Position numbers and translations under genes: made by a program
Shown here: positions 1-9,023 of the stretch, piece after piece
Numbering within the stretch: position 1 is the first letter of the stretch
Layout: each line of letters begins with the position of its first letter
Origin: Streptococcus cristatus AS 1.3089
GTDB taxonomy: Bacteria; Bacillota; Bacilli; Lactobacillales; Streptococcaceae
DNA: 64,000 nt
Direction: 5' to 3'
Assembly (NCBI RefSeq): GCF_000385925.1
Contig: NC_021175.1
Location: 689,501 to 753,500, forward strand
Notes under the pieces: model-generated
What the model was told of the DNA's origin: nothing
What the model saw: only the letters and a program-made list of their open reading frames with translations
Databases searched by the model: none

Positions 1-2
1 AT

Positions 3-659
3 CAAAAGTTGAACGCTGCCTATACTTTGGGTGAGCAAGACAATCACCGTGGAGCTGAAGCAGTGCGTCAGGCTTTGAAGGATAACTTCGATCTTGATAT
101 TAAATACTATGCTCTAGTGGACTTTAACACCTTTGCGACTGCGATTGATACCCTCTTTCCAAATGGTGTATTTATGGATGCTCAGTTTTCGACTATTGAT
201 GGTGAAAAAGTCACGGAAGTGGAAGTTCCAGATGATTTGAACATGAAAGATGGAGTCGTTCCTACTCAAATCATCAAGGTTGGCCGCCAGCACATGGATG
301 GACGGACGCTCTTAAACTATGCCCGCTTCCGTAAGGATGATGAGGGTGACTTTGGTCGTACCCGTCGCCAGCAAGAAGTCTTGACGGCTGTCATGCAGCA
401 GATAAAGGATCCTACCAAGCTCTTTACGGGCTCTGAAGCAATCGGAAAGGTCTTTGCCTTGACTTCAACCAATGTGCCCCAGAGTTTTCTCTGGACCCAG
501 GGCTTGTCCTTGGTGCTTGATTCACGCAATGGGATAGAGCGCCTCACTATACCAGAACTAGGTGACTGGACAGATACCTATGATATGTATGGTGGTCAAG
601 GACTCTTGATTGATTTTGAAGCCTATAAAGAAAGATTACAACAAATGGGCTTAAGATAG
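3..659 (+). CDS. LytR-CpsA-Psr (LCP) family protein, 3' part
   Basis: The reading frame is open from the first bases of the window, so the 5' end lies outside. The visible ~218 residues carry LCP features: KLNAAYTLG near the start, a YALVDFNTF segment, and the R-rich LLNYARFR...DFGRTRRQQEVL block that binds the polyprenyl-pyrophosphate substrate in this family. LCP proteins attach wall teichoic acids or capsule polymers to peptidoglycan at the outer face of the membrane; the membrane anchor would be upstream. The C-terminus ends at a TAG shortly before an extended -10 promoter that starts the next transcript. Family assignment is firm, but which LCP paralogue it is cannot be said from this fragment. 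Confidence 0.9.
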   Translation, partial: QKLNAAYTLGEQDNHRGAEAVRQALKDNFDLDIKYYALVDFNTFATAIDTLFPNGVFMDAQFSTIDGEKVTEVEVPDDLNMKDGVVPTQIIKVGRQHMDGRTLLNYARFRKDDEGDFGRTRRQQEVLTAVMQQIKDPTKLFTGSEAIGKVFALTSTNVPQSFLWTQGLSLVLDSRNGIERLTIPELGDWTDTYDMYGGQGLLIDFEAYKERLQQMGLR

Positions 660-667
660 GGCTCTTA

Positions 668-676
668 TGATATAAT
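668..676 (+). promoter_or_regulatory. extended -10 promoter upstream of rlmD
   Basis: TGATATAAT at 668-676 is a consensus extended -10 element; no good -35 is seen. Transcription from about 683 would give an untranslated leader of about 160 nt before rlmD. Confidence 0.5.
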
Positions 677-696
677 GGGAAGTGGCAGATTTTGTC

Positions 697-758
697 TCTT
701 CCTTTTCTTTTTGGAAAATAGCAGAGCAGAAATGTGAACATCTTTTCCAATAGGAAGA
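697..758 (+). ncRNA. hairpin in the rlmD leader (possible structured RNA)
   Basis: Two nested inverted repeats are visible: TCTTCC (697-702) with GGAAGA (753-758), and TTGGAAAA (711-718) with TTTTCCAA (743-750), separated by an asymmetric internal loop. No U-tract follows, so it is not a simple terminator. It could be a regulatory leader or part of a small RNA. No known riboswitch consensus was recognised. Confidence 0.3.
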
Positions 759-826
759 AAGAAATAAACAGTAGAAAATCCTTTGATTCCCTGCTTTAGT
801 ATCATTGCAGTTGAGCGCAAGATTGA

Positions 827-2300
<1,474 letters not shown>

Positions 2301-2541
2301 GGATTGATGGTGAAATTGTAAAAACTTTGTAACGAAAGGGATAATGAAAAGCTTTGATTGCAATGCTTTTTCTTATGTGCTAGGGAAGTATCGGAGTGAG
2401 AAAATTTTTGGAGTGAGTAGAAGTGATAGCTAGAAATTATCTAATCCTATTTCCATTTACTCTGTGAGTAGGTATTTGTTTTCATTGAAAAGGGGTTTTA
2501 GATGAAAGAAACATAACTAGCGGCCATGAATAAATTATTGA

Positions 2542-2955
2542 AATGCTTCTTTTACTACAAAGATTCTCTGTTCCGAATGTGTTTCAGTATTTGGTAGAAA
2601 AAATTGGACTACAAGTCGAGGTAAACGGAAGGTTTGGCAGTGTAACAATCGATATAGGATCAAAGGCCAGATTGGATGTTTAAACAATCATATAGATGAA
2701 GAAATGCTTGAGAAAGCCTTTATGAAAGCAGTTGGACTGCTACAAGAACATAGATCTGATGTTGTAGCTAAGTGGCAAAAGCTTGAGCAAGGAACAAATC
2801 TTCTCTATAAGCACTATGCCAAGCAGATGTATCAGATACTAGATTTAGATAAATTTGATGGAGTTATCATGAATCAAGTTCTCGACCGCATCAGTATTTC
2901 AGAAGCTGGACATATTGTAGTAACTTTCCTTGAAGGAACTGAGGTAGATTTATAA
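2542..2955 (+). pseudogene. C-terminal remnant of a large serine recombinase
   Basis: The frame is open from a stop at 2539 to a TAA at 2953 with no plausible start at its head. It codes for a zinc-ribbon-like segment (KILCSEC...GKRKVWQC...GQIGC, giving CxxC, C and C) followed by a helical tail ending VVTFLEGTEVDL. This is the C-terminal DNA-binding part of resolvase/invertase-type large serine recombinases found on Firmicute integrative elements. The catalytic N-terminal domain with its serine is missing. An internal ATG at 2704 gives only 83 residues and is unlikely to be a real gene start. It marks the left part of the island as a decayed mobile element. Confidence 0.75.
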
Positions 2956-2956
2956 G

Positions 2957-2987
2957 AGACTGTGACTGGGAAGTTGCAGTCTTTTTA
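2957..2987 (+). terminator. terminator after recombinase remnant
   Basis: AGACTG (2957-2962) pairs with CAGTCT (2977-2982) and is followed by T's. A variant of the same terminator follows the second recombinase tail at 3750. Confidence 0.6.
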
Positions 2988-2996
2988 GGGGTTTAA

Positions 2997-3005
2997 TGGT
3001 ATAAT
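2997..3005 (+). promoter_or_regulatory. extended -10 promoter of the 199-aa orphan gene
   Basis: TGGTATAAT is a consensus extended -10 placed just after the terminator. It lies 47 nt before the ATG at 3052. Confidence 0.6.
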
Positions 3006-3051
3006 GAGATTATAAATGTGGATATTGTTTAAATTCTCTGGAGGACACATA

Positions 3052-3651
3052 ATGTTGAATTTAGTAAAAGGTCACCAAGTTAGCTTGGTAGAAAAACTGT
3101 TTGAATCATTTACAAAGTTAACTGAACATAATTTGATGGCGAATGTACACGCAGAAAAAATATTAGAGGTTTTTCAACACTTTATTGCGATTCATGACGA
3201 GCCTTTGTTTTTTATTTTGGAATTGCCTGTCAGTATTGATAGAGAAAAAGTGATAGCAAAGAATATTATCAAGGAATCCCATAAGGATGTTTATTATATT
3301 GATGGTTGTTCAAGAGAGGAATGCCTAGCACTGTTGATTAGATACGGTGATTTGCTTGTTAATGATGGACTAAGTAAGTTTGGATTTGGTGGGCACCAAA
3401 GTCATGATGAGATTATGCTTGATAGCTATAATGTTTTGACAATTTATAGTAAAGAACTATCGAAGTTTAATGATTTTTTTGAACCTCATAATATTCAATT
3501 TGTAGAAGAACTAGTAACGGCTTGGGAAACTTTTTCTGAGACCTCACCAGGAATCTCCGAAAGCTATGAAAGTAATGGAAAAACTGTTTATGATTTGCCT
3601 ATAGAATTAGCTGAATGGGGAATATATTTAACTGAAACTCGAACAGAATAG
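3052..3651 (+). CDS. hypothetical protein, island cassette gene 1
   Basis: I do not recognise the family. Start chosen at ATG 3052 because CTGGAGGACAC sits 6-12 nt before it; this gives 199 residues. The protein looks soluble and mixed alpha/beta, without signal peptide or membrane segments. It has a hydrophobic strand FFILELPV around residue 55 and an acidic C-terminus. The coding sequence is AT-rich relative to rlmD. It is alone between a terminator/promoter on the left and a second recombinase tail on the right, which is the arrangement of a single-gene cassette. Immunity- or defence-related roles are common in such positions, but nothing in the sequence proves one. Confidence 0.6.
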   Translation: MLNLVKGHQVSLVEKLFESFTKLTEHNLMANVHAEKILEVFQHFIAIHDEPLFFILELPVSIDREKVIAKNIIKESHKDVYYIDGCSREECLALLIRYGDLLVNDGLSKFGFGGHQSHDEIMLDSYNVLTIYSKELSKFNDFFEPHNIQFVEELVTAWETFSETSPGISESYESNGKTVYDLPIELAEWGIYLTETRTE

Positions 3652-3711
3652 GTATAACTATAGATTAGAAAAAGAATATTTCAATTCCTCTAATACCCCC
3701 AATTCAACTTT

Positions 3712-3744
3712 AGTAAATTTCTAAAAGGAACAGAAGTAAATCTG
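3712..3744 (+). pseudogene. second remnant of a recombinase C-terminus
   Basis: If one deleted base is restored, the stretch reads VNFLKGTEVNL, closely matching the VTFLEGTEVDL end of the recombinase remnant at 2542-2955. It is likewise followed by a GTTGCAG-type terminator and an extended -10 promoter. It is a duplicated 3' scrap rather than a gene. Confidence 0.5.
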
Positions 3745-3749
3745 TGTGT

Positions 3750-3777
3750 AACTGCAACAAGTAAGTTGCAGTTTTTT
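3750..3777 (+). terminator. terminator
   Basis: AACTGCAAC (3750-3758) pairs with GTTGCAGTT (3765-3773), followed by six T's. It matches the position and core sequence of the terminator at 2957-2987. Confidence 0.7.
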
Positions 3778-3788
3778 GTTTTGAATAA

Positions 3789-3797
3789 TGATATAAT
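3789..3797 (+). promoter_or_regulatory. extended -10 promoter of the 227-aa orphan gene
   Basis: TGATATAAT, an extended -10 element directly downstream of the second terminator, 60 nt before the ATG at 3857. Confidence 0.55.
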
Positions 3798-3856
3798 AGG
3801 TTAAGAAAATAATGAAAACGCTATATATTTGAAAGTTGATTAGGAAAGTAGGAATT

Positions 3857-4540
3857 ATGGAAACAATCGATATGATTATTAAATCATCAACTGAATTTTA
3901 TAACGATTTAAAAGCTGATGAACATGACAGATATCGTTCATGGGAACATTGCTATTCACATTTTATGACAGCTCGAAAAGAGAATGATGTGAATCTTGAT
4001 TACCTGAGTTTACAACTTGCATTTTATTTAGCAAGTTGGGGGATGTATCGAGGTTCTTCATTTCTATTACAAAAGGATTATAGAGTACACATCCCTGTTG
4101 TGAGTGAGATTTTAAGCAACAAATATGATTCTCTAGCAGGAATAGAATGTAAAAATTTTAGAAATGAAAGTAATCAAAAATTGCTAAAGGAAATTAATGA
4201 ATTTATTGCTAATTATTATGATGGAATCAGGCGTGAAGTAAAAGGTTCAGCACTAAAAAATAACTTATCAGAAACACTAATCACAAAGATACTGATGGGC
4301 ACACTCGGTTGTGTTCCGGCATATGATAGATATTTTGTTTCTGGGGTAAGATCACAAAAGATTGCAAGTGGAACCTATAACATTAAATCTATTTTACAAC
4401 TAGTAGATTTTTATGAAAAAAACATAGAACAATTAGATTCAGTTCAAAAGAATTTTATTGTTGCTGATATGCTGTATCCTCAAATGAAAATACTTGATAT
4501 GGGATTTTGGCAGATTGGTTTTGACTTAGATAATAAATAA
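3857..4540 (+). CDS. conserved hypothetical protein, island cassette gene 2
   Basis: 227 residues from ATG 3857, preceded by AGGAAAGTAGGAATT; the TTG at 3836 is a poorer start. The motif block RSWEHCYSHF, then LQLAFYLASWGMYRGSSFLLQKDY, is one I associate with a widespread family of uncharacterised bacterial proteins. The segment looks amphipathic and helical rather than clearly transmembrane. No catalytic motif is recognised. It sits alone behind its own promoter, as a second single-gene cassette. An accessory or defence role is only inference from location. Confidence 0.6.
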   Translation: METIDMIIKSSTEFYNDLKADEHDRYRSWEHCYSHFMTARKENDVNLDYLSLQLAFYLASWGMYRGSSFLLQKDYRVHIPVVSEILSNKYDSLAGIECKNFRNESNQKLLKEINEFIANYYDGIRREVKGSALKNNLSETLITKILMGTLGCVPAYDRYFVSGVRSQKIASGTYNIKSILQLVDFYEKNIEQLDSVQKNFIVADMLYPQMKILDMGFWQIGFDLDNK

Positions 4541-4721
4541 CTATTTATGTCTAAATCTGGAGCTAATTTATGGATTTACTTTTAAATGGTGTGTTTTACC
4601 TTAAGAAACAAAAACAATAATAGTGAAATAGAGTTTAATATGTAAGCTGGGACTTGAGATAAACCTTTCTTAGAATTATGATGATTACCTTCAGATACAG
4701 TGTATTACATTATATAAAGAA

Positions 4722-4750
4722 TTGACAAATTTAAATCTCTGAAGTATACT
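4722..4750 (+). promoter_or_regulatory. consensus sigma-A promoter of the 55-aa peptide gene
   Basis: TTGACA (4722-4727), a 17 nt spacer and TATACT (4745-4750): close to a perfect housekeeping promoter and the strongest in the island. Transcription should start near 4757. Confidence 0.8.
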
Positions 4751-4758
4751 AAAGTAGT

Positions 4759-4834
4759 CCAGTGGAAACATTGGATAGGGCAACAATATACCCACCTATA
4801 TATTTTTTTTGGCTTTCAAGCCTGAAAGGAGGTG
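4759..4834 (+). promoter_or_regulatory. structured 5' leader sequestering the ribosome binding site
   Basis: CCAGTG (4759-4764), a GAAA loop and CATTGG (4769-4774) form a 5'-terminal hairpin. CACCT (4793-4797) is complementary to the AGGTG of the Shine-Dalgarno sequence (4830-4834). Between them GGCT/AGCC (4811-4822), or alternatively CTTTC/GAAAG, forms an inner hairpin. Leaders of this kind are typical of type I toxin mRNAs and other riboregulated small-peptide genes; this analogy is inference. Confidence 0.5.
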
Positions 4835-4840
4835 TGTGCT

Positions 4841-5008
4841 ATGAACTTAACTGTCTTAATTGACTGGAAGTTCGTTGTTGCCCTTGGCACAGCTGCGGTT
4901 GGAACCATTTTCGCTTTGAATATGGATTCTTCAGCAGCTGAGCGTGTTTCAATCCATGCGATTGAAGCTACTAAGGAGTTTGCAGTTGCTACTAAAAGCA
5001 ACTGTTAA
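4841..5008 (+). CDS. 55-residue membrane-associated small peptide
   Basis: ATG 4841 follows a very strong Shine-Dalgarno (GAAAGGAGGTGTGTG). The product has one probable membrane helix (WKFVVALGTAAVGTIFAL, about residues 9-26), then an amphipathic, mildly charged tail ending in KSNC. There is no double-glycine leader, lipobox or LPXTG motif. A consensus promoter and a leader that can hide the ribosome binding site precede it. Candidates are a type I toxin, a small membrane regulator or a secreted peptide. It does not match the Fst/Ldr or TxpA sequences I know, and I found no convincing antisense promoter downstream. A 61-codon reading frame on the opposite strand is a shadow. Confidence 0.7.
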   Translation: MNLTVLIDWKFVVALGTAAVGTIFALNMDSSAAERVSIHAIEATKEFAVATKSNC

Positions 5009-5147
5009 CTCCTATATACTTGGAGAAGCACATAATCTTAGGATTTGATGTCTTTTTTATTTATAAAAATATTCAAGGTTAGAAAAATAATAGAAAAAAA
5101 TTGACCGTTCATATATATATAAAGAAGAAATTGATAAAAATATAAAT

Positions 5148-6809
5148 ATGCTAAAGCATTTTATAGAATCTTGGGTGAAATCTCAGTCTATCCGGAATGA
5201 AGAACTTTTTCAATTTGCTGATGATGATTTCTATTTTTATCGTTTCACAGTAGAAAGACAGGAAAAAGCTGCTAAAATATTACTAACTAACATCCTTTGG
5301 AGGGTACTGAAGGAGTATAATATACCTGTAGAATATTCACATGATGCTCCATTTATTTTTATAATTAAAGAAAATCATGAACGAATAGGATATAGGTTAG
5401 TAGATTTCCTTGAAGATGAAGATATCAATAGTATTCTTAAATCTAGTCATGTCGATAAAGCGATTATCCTTAGAACTTCAAAAGGTAAGCAAACAAATAA
5501 ATTAATTGAGCTAGAGAATCAACAATATAAAGATACAAATGTAAATATAAGAGCATTATCTATTCATGAATTTTATTTAAAACAATTTGGTGAAGAAGAA
5601 TATAAAGCGTTTATTGATTCTATTGATAATTACCTAAACATTACAAAGGAAATCACAGGTTATAAATCTGTTAAATTTCTTTCTAAAATGAATCTGGCTT
5701 CAATAAAAATTTTTGCACAGAAAAAGCTTAGAGATTGGGATTATTTGAATTACAGGTATCAGATTATTAATGCAAGTGATAAGAAAGTCCAGAACTATTT
5801 ATATCTCACTCAAAAAGATATTATTTTTGAAAATCTGGATGATATGCATAAATCATATATTTTCGATAAATTATATGAAACAATGGTAAGTTCGAACGAA
5901 TATGCTACAAGTTTTATAACATCGGAATGGCTTTATGATTCGTTTAAGGGTAAAAAGAACTTTGATTACACCTCTGTCGTAAGTGGATACTTAAAGTCTA
6001 TTGAACAGTTATTGTATAAGATTGTTATGCTCAATATTGATAACGATTGTAAAATAGCTATGAAACGAGATATGTTGAAAAAAGCTTTCAGACAGAATAT
6101 CCCAGTTTTTGAGCTGATTGATAACAAATTTAATAAAGTTCCCGAAAATAAGCAGGGAAACAATTATAGGTTCACAAACTATCCATATATCGAATTTACG
6201 GAACATCAAAAAGTATTCATGGATAGTTCTATTGGAACTTTTGAGTATTTTTTAAGATGTAATAAGCATATTTTTTCAAATCCGGATAATGCAAAAACAG
6301 TTACTGACATGATTAGTTGTTTTAGAATTGAATGTCGAAACGGTTTCTTTCATACTCATAATTTAAATGATTGGGATTTAGTTGAAAAAATACGTAGAAA
6401 TGCAATCTACCTTTATTTCGTTTTATTGGGATCATGTATTATTCCAGAAGAGAGGAAACATGAGTTAAATCTTATTCACCATGATCAATTTGATGAACTT
6501 TGTAAAAAAATCCGAGAATTTAAGAAGTATAATATATATTTTGAATTTGAATATGACGATGGTATAAAACATAATCTAGTATATGATATTCATAATAACA
6601 CTATTGAATTTAATGATGATGGTGTAGAACATTATGATGGTCTTTTATTCTATAAAGTAGACGAATTTCAAGATTCCCTTAAAAAGATTGATAAAGGTGA
6701 GTTAGAAGATAAAAAGCTTTATTTAACTAGAGATAATTTACCGAAAAAGATTTTTGGAATTCATAGAAAACATCGTAACTTTGAATTTGAAGAGATTGTT
6801 TTTGATTAA
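5148..6809 (+). CDS. HEPN-domain-like protein, candidate ribonuclease/defence effector
   Basis: 553 residues, not recognised as a named family. A helical region around residues 275-300 (SGYLKSIEQLLYKIVML) and a later segment, ECRNGFFHTHNL with R397-N-x3-H402, followed by a hydrophobic helix (IYLYFVLLGSC), match the layout of HEPN domains with the catalytic RNxxxH motif. These domains occur in toxin, abortive-infection and anti-phage RNases. The N-terminal ~150 residues resemble a mixed alpha/beta domain with YRLVDFLEDEDIN; no complete nuclease motif is seen. The C-terminal ~110 residues are strand-rich and acidic. The ribosome binding site is weak, so translation may be low. It stands alone in an AT-rich island. 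HEPN assignment is by motif only. Confidence 0.65.
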   Translation: MLKHFIESWVKSQSIRNEELFQFADDDFYFYRFTVERQEKAAKILLTNILWRVLKEYNIPVEYSHDAPFIFIIKENHERIGYRLVDFLEDEDINSILKSSHVDKAIILRTSKGKQTNKLIELENQQYKDTNVNIRALSIHEFYLKQFGEEEYKAFIDSIDNYLNITKEITGYKSVKFLSKMNLASIKIFAQKKLRDWDYLNYRYQIINASDKKVQNYLYLTQKDIIFENLDDMHKSYIFDKLYETMVSSNEYATSFITSEWLYDSFKGKKNFDYTSVVSGYLKSIEQLLYKIVMLNIDNDCKIAMKRDMLKKAFRQNIPVFELIDNKFNKVPENKQGNNYRFTNYPYIEFTEHQKVFMDSSIGTFEYFLRCNKHIFSNPDNAKTVTDMISCFRIECRNGFFHTHNLNDWDLVEKIRRNAIYLYFVLLGSCIIPEERKHELNLIHHDQFDELCKKIREFKKYNIYFEFEYDDGIKHNLVYDIHNNTIEFNDDGVEHYDGLLFYKVDEFQDSLKKIDKGELEDKKLYLTRDNLPKKIFGIHRKHRNFEFEEIVFD

Positions 6810-6878
6810 CAATAATTTTAATTGAATAGATAATTAGCTTTCAGAGTATTGTGTGCCACATATTAATTTTATTATTAA

Positions 6879-6959
6879 GGAAAGCGACTAGATAGCAGCC
6901 CATCAAGATATTTTAGATTAGATGATATTGCATTTGAAATTATAACAAAGGAGTACTAA
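6879..6959 (+). pseudogene. remnant of a 3' gene end (27 codons, no start)
   Basis: The frame directly after a stop reads GKRLDSSPSRYFRLDDIAFE and continues to a TAA at 6957, just before the next ATG. The composition looks like real protein, but there is no start codon and a stop lies directly upstream. It is probably the tail of a deleted gene that was once coupled to the 114-residue gene. Confidence 0.3.
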
Positions 6960-6960
6960 C

Positions 6961-7305
6961 ATGCCGAAATATACCGACGAAGATATTAGAAAATTAAATA
7001 AAATCACATTAAAAATTGCTGGTGATTATTTAGGTATAAGTTCACAGGCAGTTGCTATAGGTCTTAGAAATAATCTTCTTCCAATTGGTTTTGCTATTCA
7101 TAACGAAGAAAGAGATAGACGTTTCACTGAGAGTTGGTCATATCATATTATCGCTGAAAGAATGATTTCTTACAACCACGGAAAACTATCAGAGATCCGT
7201 GTTGAGAATATTGAAACTAGTTTAGATAAAATTATAGAGGAATTTAACGGTTTAAAACAAGATTTACTTTTTATATTAAGCGAAAATGCAGAAGTGAAGA
7301 ATTAG
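6961..7305 (+). CDS. small putative DNA-binding protein (HTH-like)
   Basis: 114 residues; ATG with AAAGGAG 6-12 nt upstream. Residues 14-45 (LKIAGDYLGISSQAVAIGLR and onward) have the spacing of a helix-turn-helix or excisionase-type winged motif. The middle WSYHIIAERMISYNHGK block is unfamiliar. The tail (ETSLDKIIEEFNGLKQDLLFIL) is likely a short coiled coil for dimerisation. Such proteins are common on integrative elements and beside defence genes. It lies 75 bp upstream of the 427-residue gene on the same strand, so the two may be co-transcribed. The function is not known; regulator or antitoxin-like partner are both possible. Confidence 0.6.
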   Translation: MPKYTDEDIRKLNKITLKIAGDYLGISSQAVAIGLRNNLLPIGFAIHNEERDRRFTESWSYHIIAERMISYNHGKLSEIRVENIETSLDKIIEEFNGLKQDLLFILSENAEVKN

Positions 7306-7380
7306 AAGTTTTTGAATTTGCATTTTCGCTTGGTAAATATAAAAATGGTGATGTAAAGTATAAAGGTAAAGGTGTTTCAA

Positions 7381-8664
7381 ATGAGGATGATAAAGACCTT
7401 CTCTAGAGAAGAACTCTATGAAGAAATCTGGGAGATAAGTGCAAAACAAGTTTCATTGAAATATGATTTAAGCTATTCAGACTTACTCAAGAAATGCAAA
7501 GAATTTGAAATCCCAATTCCAAAGGGTAGTTATTGGTATCGTAAGAATACTGGACAAGATTTAAGTGAACTTATTGTTCCATTACCACAAAATGACGTAA
7601 ATGAAGTTAATATTGATAGAAAAAGCCTAAAGAACAATAGAATAAAACCTGCTAAACATAAAGAGGAGAGTTCGGAAGATAAAAATAAAGATACTGTTAA
7701 ACTTGATACAACTAGTATAAGAAGTTCGTTATCATTTTTAGAGGACGATAAAATAGAGCGTATTATTGAAGCAGTTTCAAACCTAAACCAGTCTCCAAAT
7801 AAGAGATTACATAAATCTGTAGCTAATCTAAGAGATAAAATCACAGAGTGGAATAAGAGGGAAAAAGCTGCTTCCTATCCTTACTTTGATTCTAGACACA
7901 GATATAATGATTTAAAAGAACCTAAATTTGTAAAAAATATTTCACTAAATTCTCTTCCACGTTTATATCGCTTTTTAGATACACTAGTTACTGTTATTGA
8001 AAGAATCGGTGATAATGTAACTCCAAATTGGGATATTCAAATTGACAAGGATATTGTTCGTTTTGAAGTTATAGAATCAACAGACAAAGTAAGTCATGAA
8101 TTAACAAAAGAAGAAGCTAAAGAACTAGCAGAGTACAATGATAGCGTTAAGTTTAATAGATATGCTTTTAAACCAAGAATAAAGAAGTATGACTATATAC
8201 CAAATGGAAAATTTCGTTTTAAGATAATAGATGGTAAATACATTAAAGATACTAAAGAATTCACACTTGAACAATCAATCCCAGAAATAATTGTTTTAAT
8301 TTACCAAGAGTATTATAAGGTTAAGAACTTACGTCTTGAACGTGAAGAGAGAGAAAGACTATACGAAGAAGAACAAGAACGAAAAAGAAAATTACAAAAT
8401 AGAATCGAAGAAGAGAAGAAACGGACAATGTCTCTTCTTAATATGCTAGAAGATTTTCAAATAGCAAATGATTTAAGATTGATGGCTGATAAACTGGAGA
8501 TAGCAGGGAAACTTAGTAAAGATGAAATTGACTGGATTAGATCCAAAGCTGACTGGATAGACCCAATAGTTTCTTCAACAGACGAATTATTAGGAACCAG
8601 AAATCATGAAAATTCTAGAGAACAAAAAGAACAATATCTGAGTGAGAAAAGGTACTACTGGTAA
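7381..8664 (+). CDS. hypothetical protein with N-terminal HTH-like domain and coiled coil
   Basis: 427 residues from ATG 7381, which has GGTAAAGGTG just upstream (an in-frame GTG lies at 7372). The N-terminal ~55 residues follow the pattern REELYEEIW..AKQVSLKYDLSYSDLLKKCKEFEIPIPKGSYWY. This is a helix-turn-helix-like module seen at the head of uncharacterised accessory-region proteins, usually with a (P)xGYW signature. A charged linker follows, then a mixed domain (about 130-300), then a long coiled coil (EREERERLYEEEQERKRKLQ region) and a C-terminal helical piece with DEIDWIRSKADWIDPI. There are no membrane segments or recognisable enzymatic motif. It is probably a DNA-binding partner of the preceding 114-residue protein. 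Confidence 0.6.
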   Translation: MRMIKTFSREELYEEIWEISAKQVSLKYDLSYSDLLKKCKEFEIPIPKGSYWYRKNTGQDLSELIVPLPQNDVNEVNIDRKSLKNNRIKPAKHKEESSEDKNKDTVKLDTTSIRSSLSFLEDDKIERIIEAVSNLNQSPNKRLHKSVANLRDKITEWNKREKAASYPYFDSRHRYNDLKEPKFVKNISLNSLPRLYRFLDTLVTVIERIGDNVTPNWDIQIDKDIVRFEVIESTDKVSHELTKEEAKELAEYNDSVKFNRYAFKPRIKKYDYIPNGKFRFKIIDGKYIKDTKEFTLEQSIPEIIVLIYQEYYKVKNLRLEREERERLYEEEQERKRKLQNRIEEEKKRTMSLLNMLEDFQIANDLRLMADKLEIAGKLSKDEIDWIRSKADWIDPIVSSTDELLGTRNHENSREQKEQYLSEKRYYW

Positions 8665-8781
8665 ATTTGTGTTTTTAGTTTTTTCACAGAGTGTAGTGTT
8701 ATTAGAGTAAATGATTAACTAAATTATTAATAAATCATTTTACACATTTATTATAAATAGGTCTTTAATACAAGACAGTAT

Positions 8782-8799
8782 ATACTTTCGTTCTATAAT
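8782..8799 (+). repeat. 18 bp direct repeat, left copy
   Basis: ATACTTTCGTTCTATAAT is identical to 11333-11350. The two copies bracket the split HEPN-like gene and its partner, suggesting that these entered or move as one cassette. The sequence contains TATAAT, so a shared promoter element is an alternative reading. Confidence 0.55.
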
Positions 8800-8980
8800 T
8801 TAGAAGTTTTCTTGCACTATGTTTAGTCACTATCACTGCTTGTTAAATTCTAAAATCTTTCTATAAATTAAAATAGTAAGATTTTTTGAAAACAAAATTT
8901 TTATTGTTCAGGAACAATTTGTATCAAAGTGGTTGTTCAAGTTGAACTTCTTAATGGCTAAGGTCTTTTTATAGTTTTAG

Positions 8981-8989
8981 TGGTATAAT
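8981..8989 (+). promoter_or_regulatory. extended -10 promoter of the HEPN-like two-gene unit
   Basis: TGGTATAAT, identical to the element at 2997-3005 and also preceded by a GTCTTTTT-type run. An ATG lies only 8 nt downstream (8997), which would be leaderless. The ATG at 9024 with GGGGGACAAA is the better start. Confidence 0.55.
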
Positions 8990-9023
8990 AAACAATATGA
9001 ATAAGCTGTTTTTGGGGGACAAA

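Larger units (their letters stand above)
4541..4840. other. intergenic region with promoter and structured leader of a small peptide gene
   Basis: 4541-4720 shows no coding potential that I can support. The remainder contains a consensus promoter (4722-4750) and an 84-nt structured 5' leader; see separate entries. Confidence 0.6.
8665..9023. other. AT-rich spacer with direct repeat and promoter
   Basis: No gene seen. It contains one copy of the 18 bp repeat (8782-8799) and an extended -10 promoter (8981-8989). A weak hairpin (TTCAAGTTGAA) lies near 8937-8947. Confidence 0.5.

Noticed and set aside
2704..2955. Possible separate 83-residue gene
   Set aside because: The open frame continues upstream into a zinc-ribbon-like part; the ATG is internal to a truncated recombinase.
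4816..5001. 61-codon minus-strand frame opposite the small peptide gene
   Set aside because: No promoter or ribosome binding site, and the plus strand has strong expression signals.
4722..5100. Assignment of the 55-residue gene to the Fst/Ldr or TxpA type I toxin families
   Set aside because: The peptide does not show their motifs, and no antisense promoter or paired direct repeats were found; only the general layout is similar.
7248..7406. Overlapping frame with protein-like text (EVFEFAFSLGKYKNGDVKYK)
   Set aside because: No start codon with a ribosome binding site and only 53 codons between stops; it may be a remnant but is not supported as a gene.
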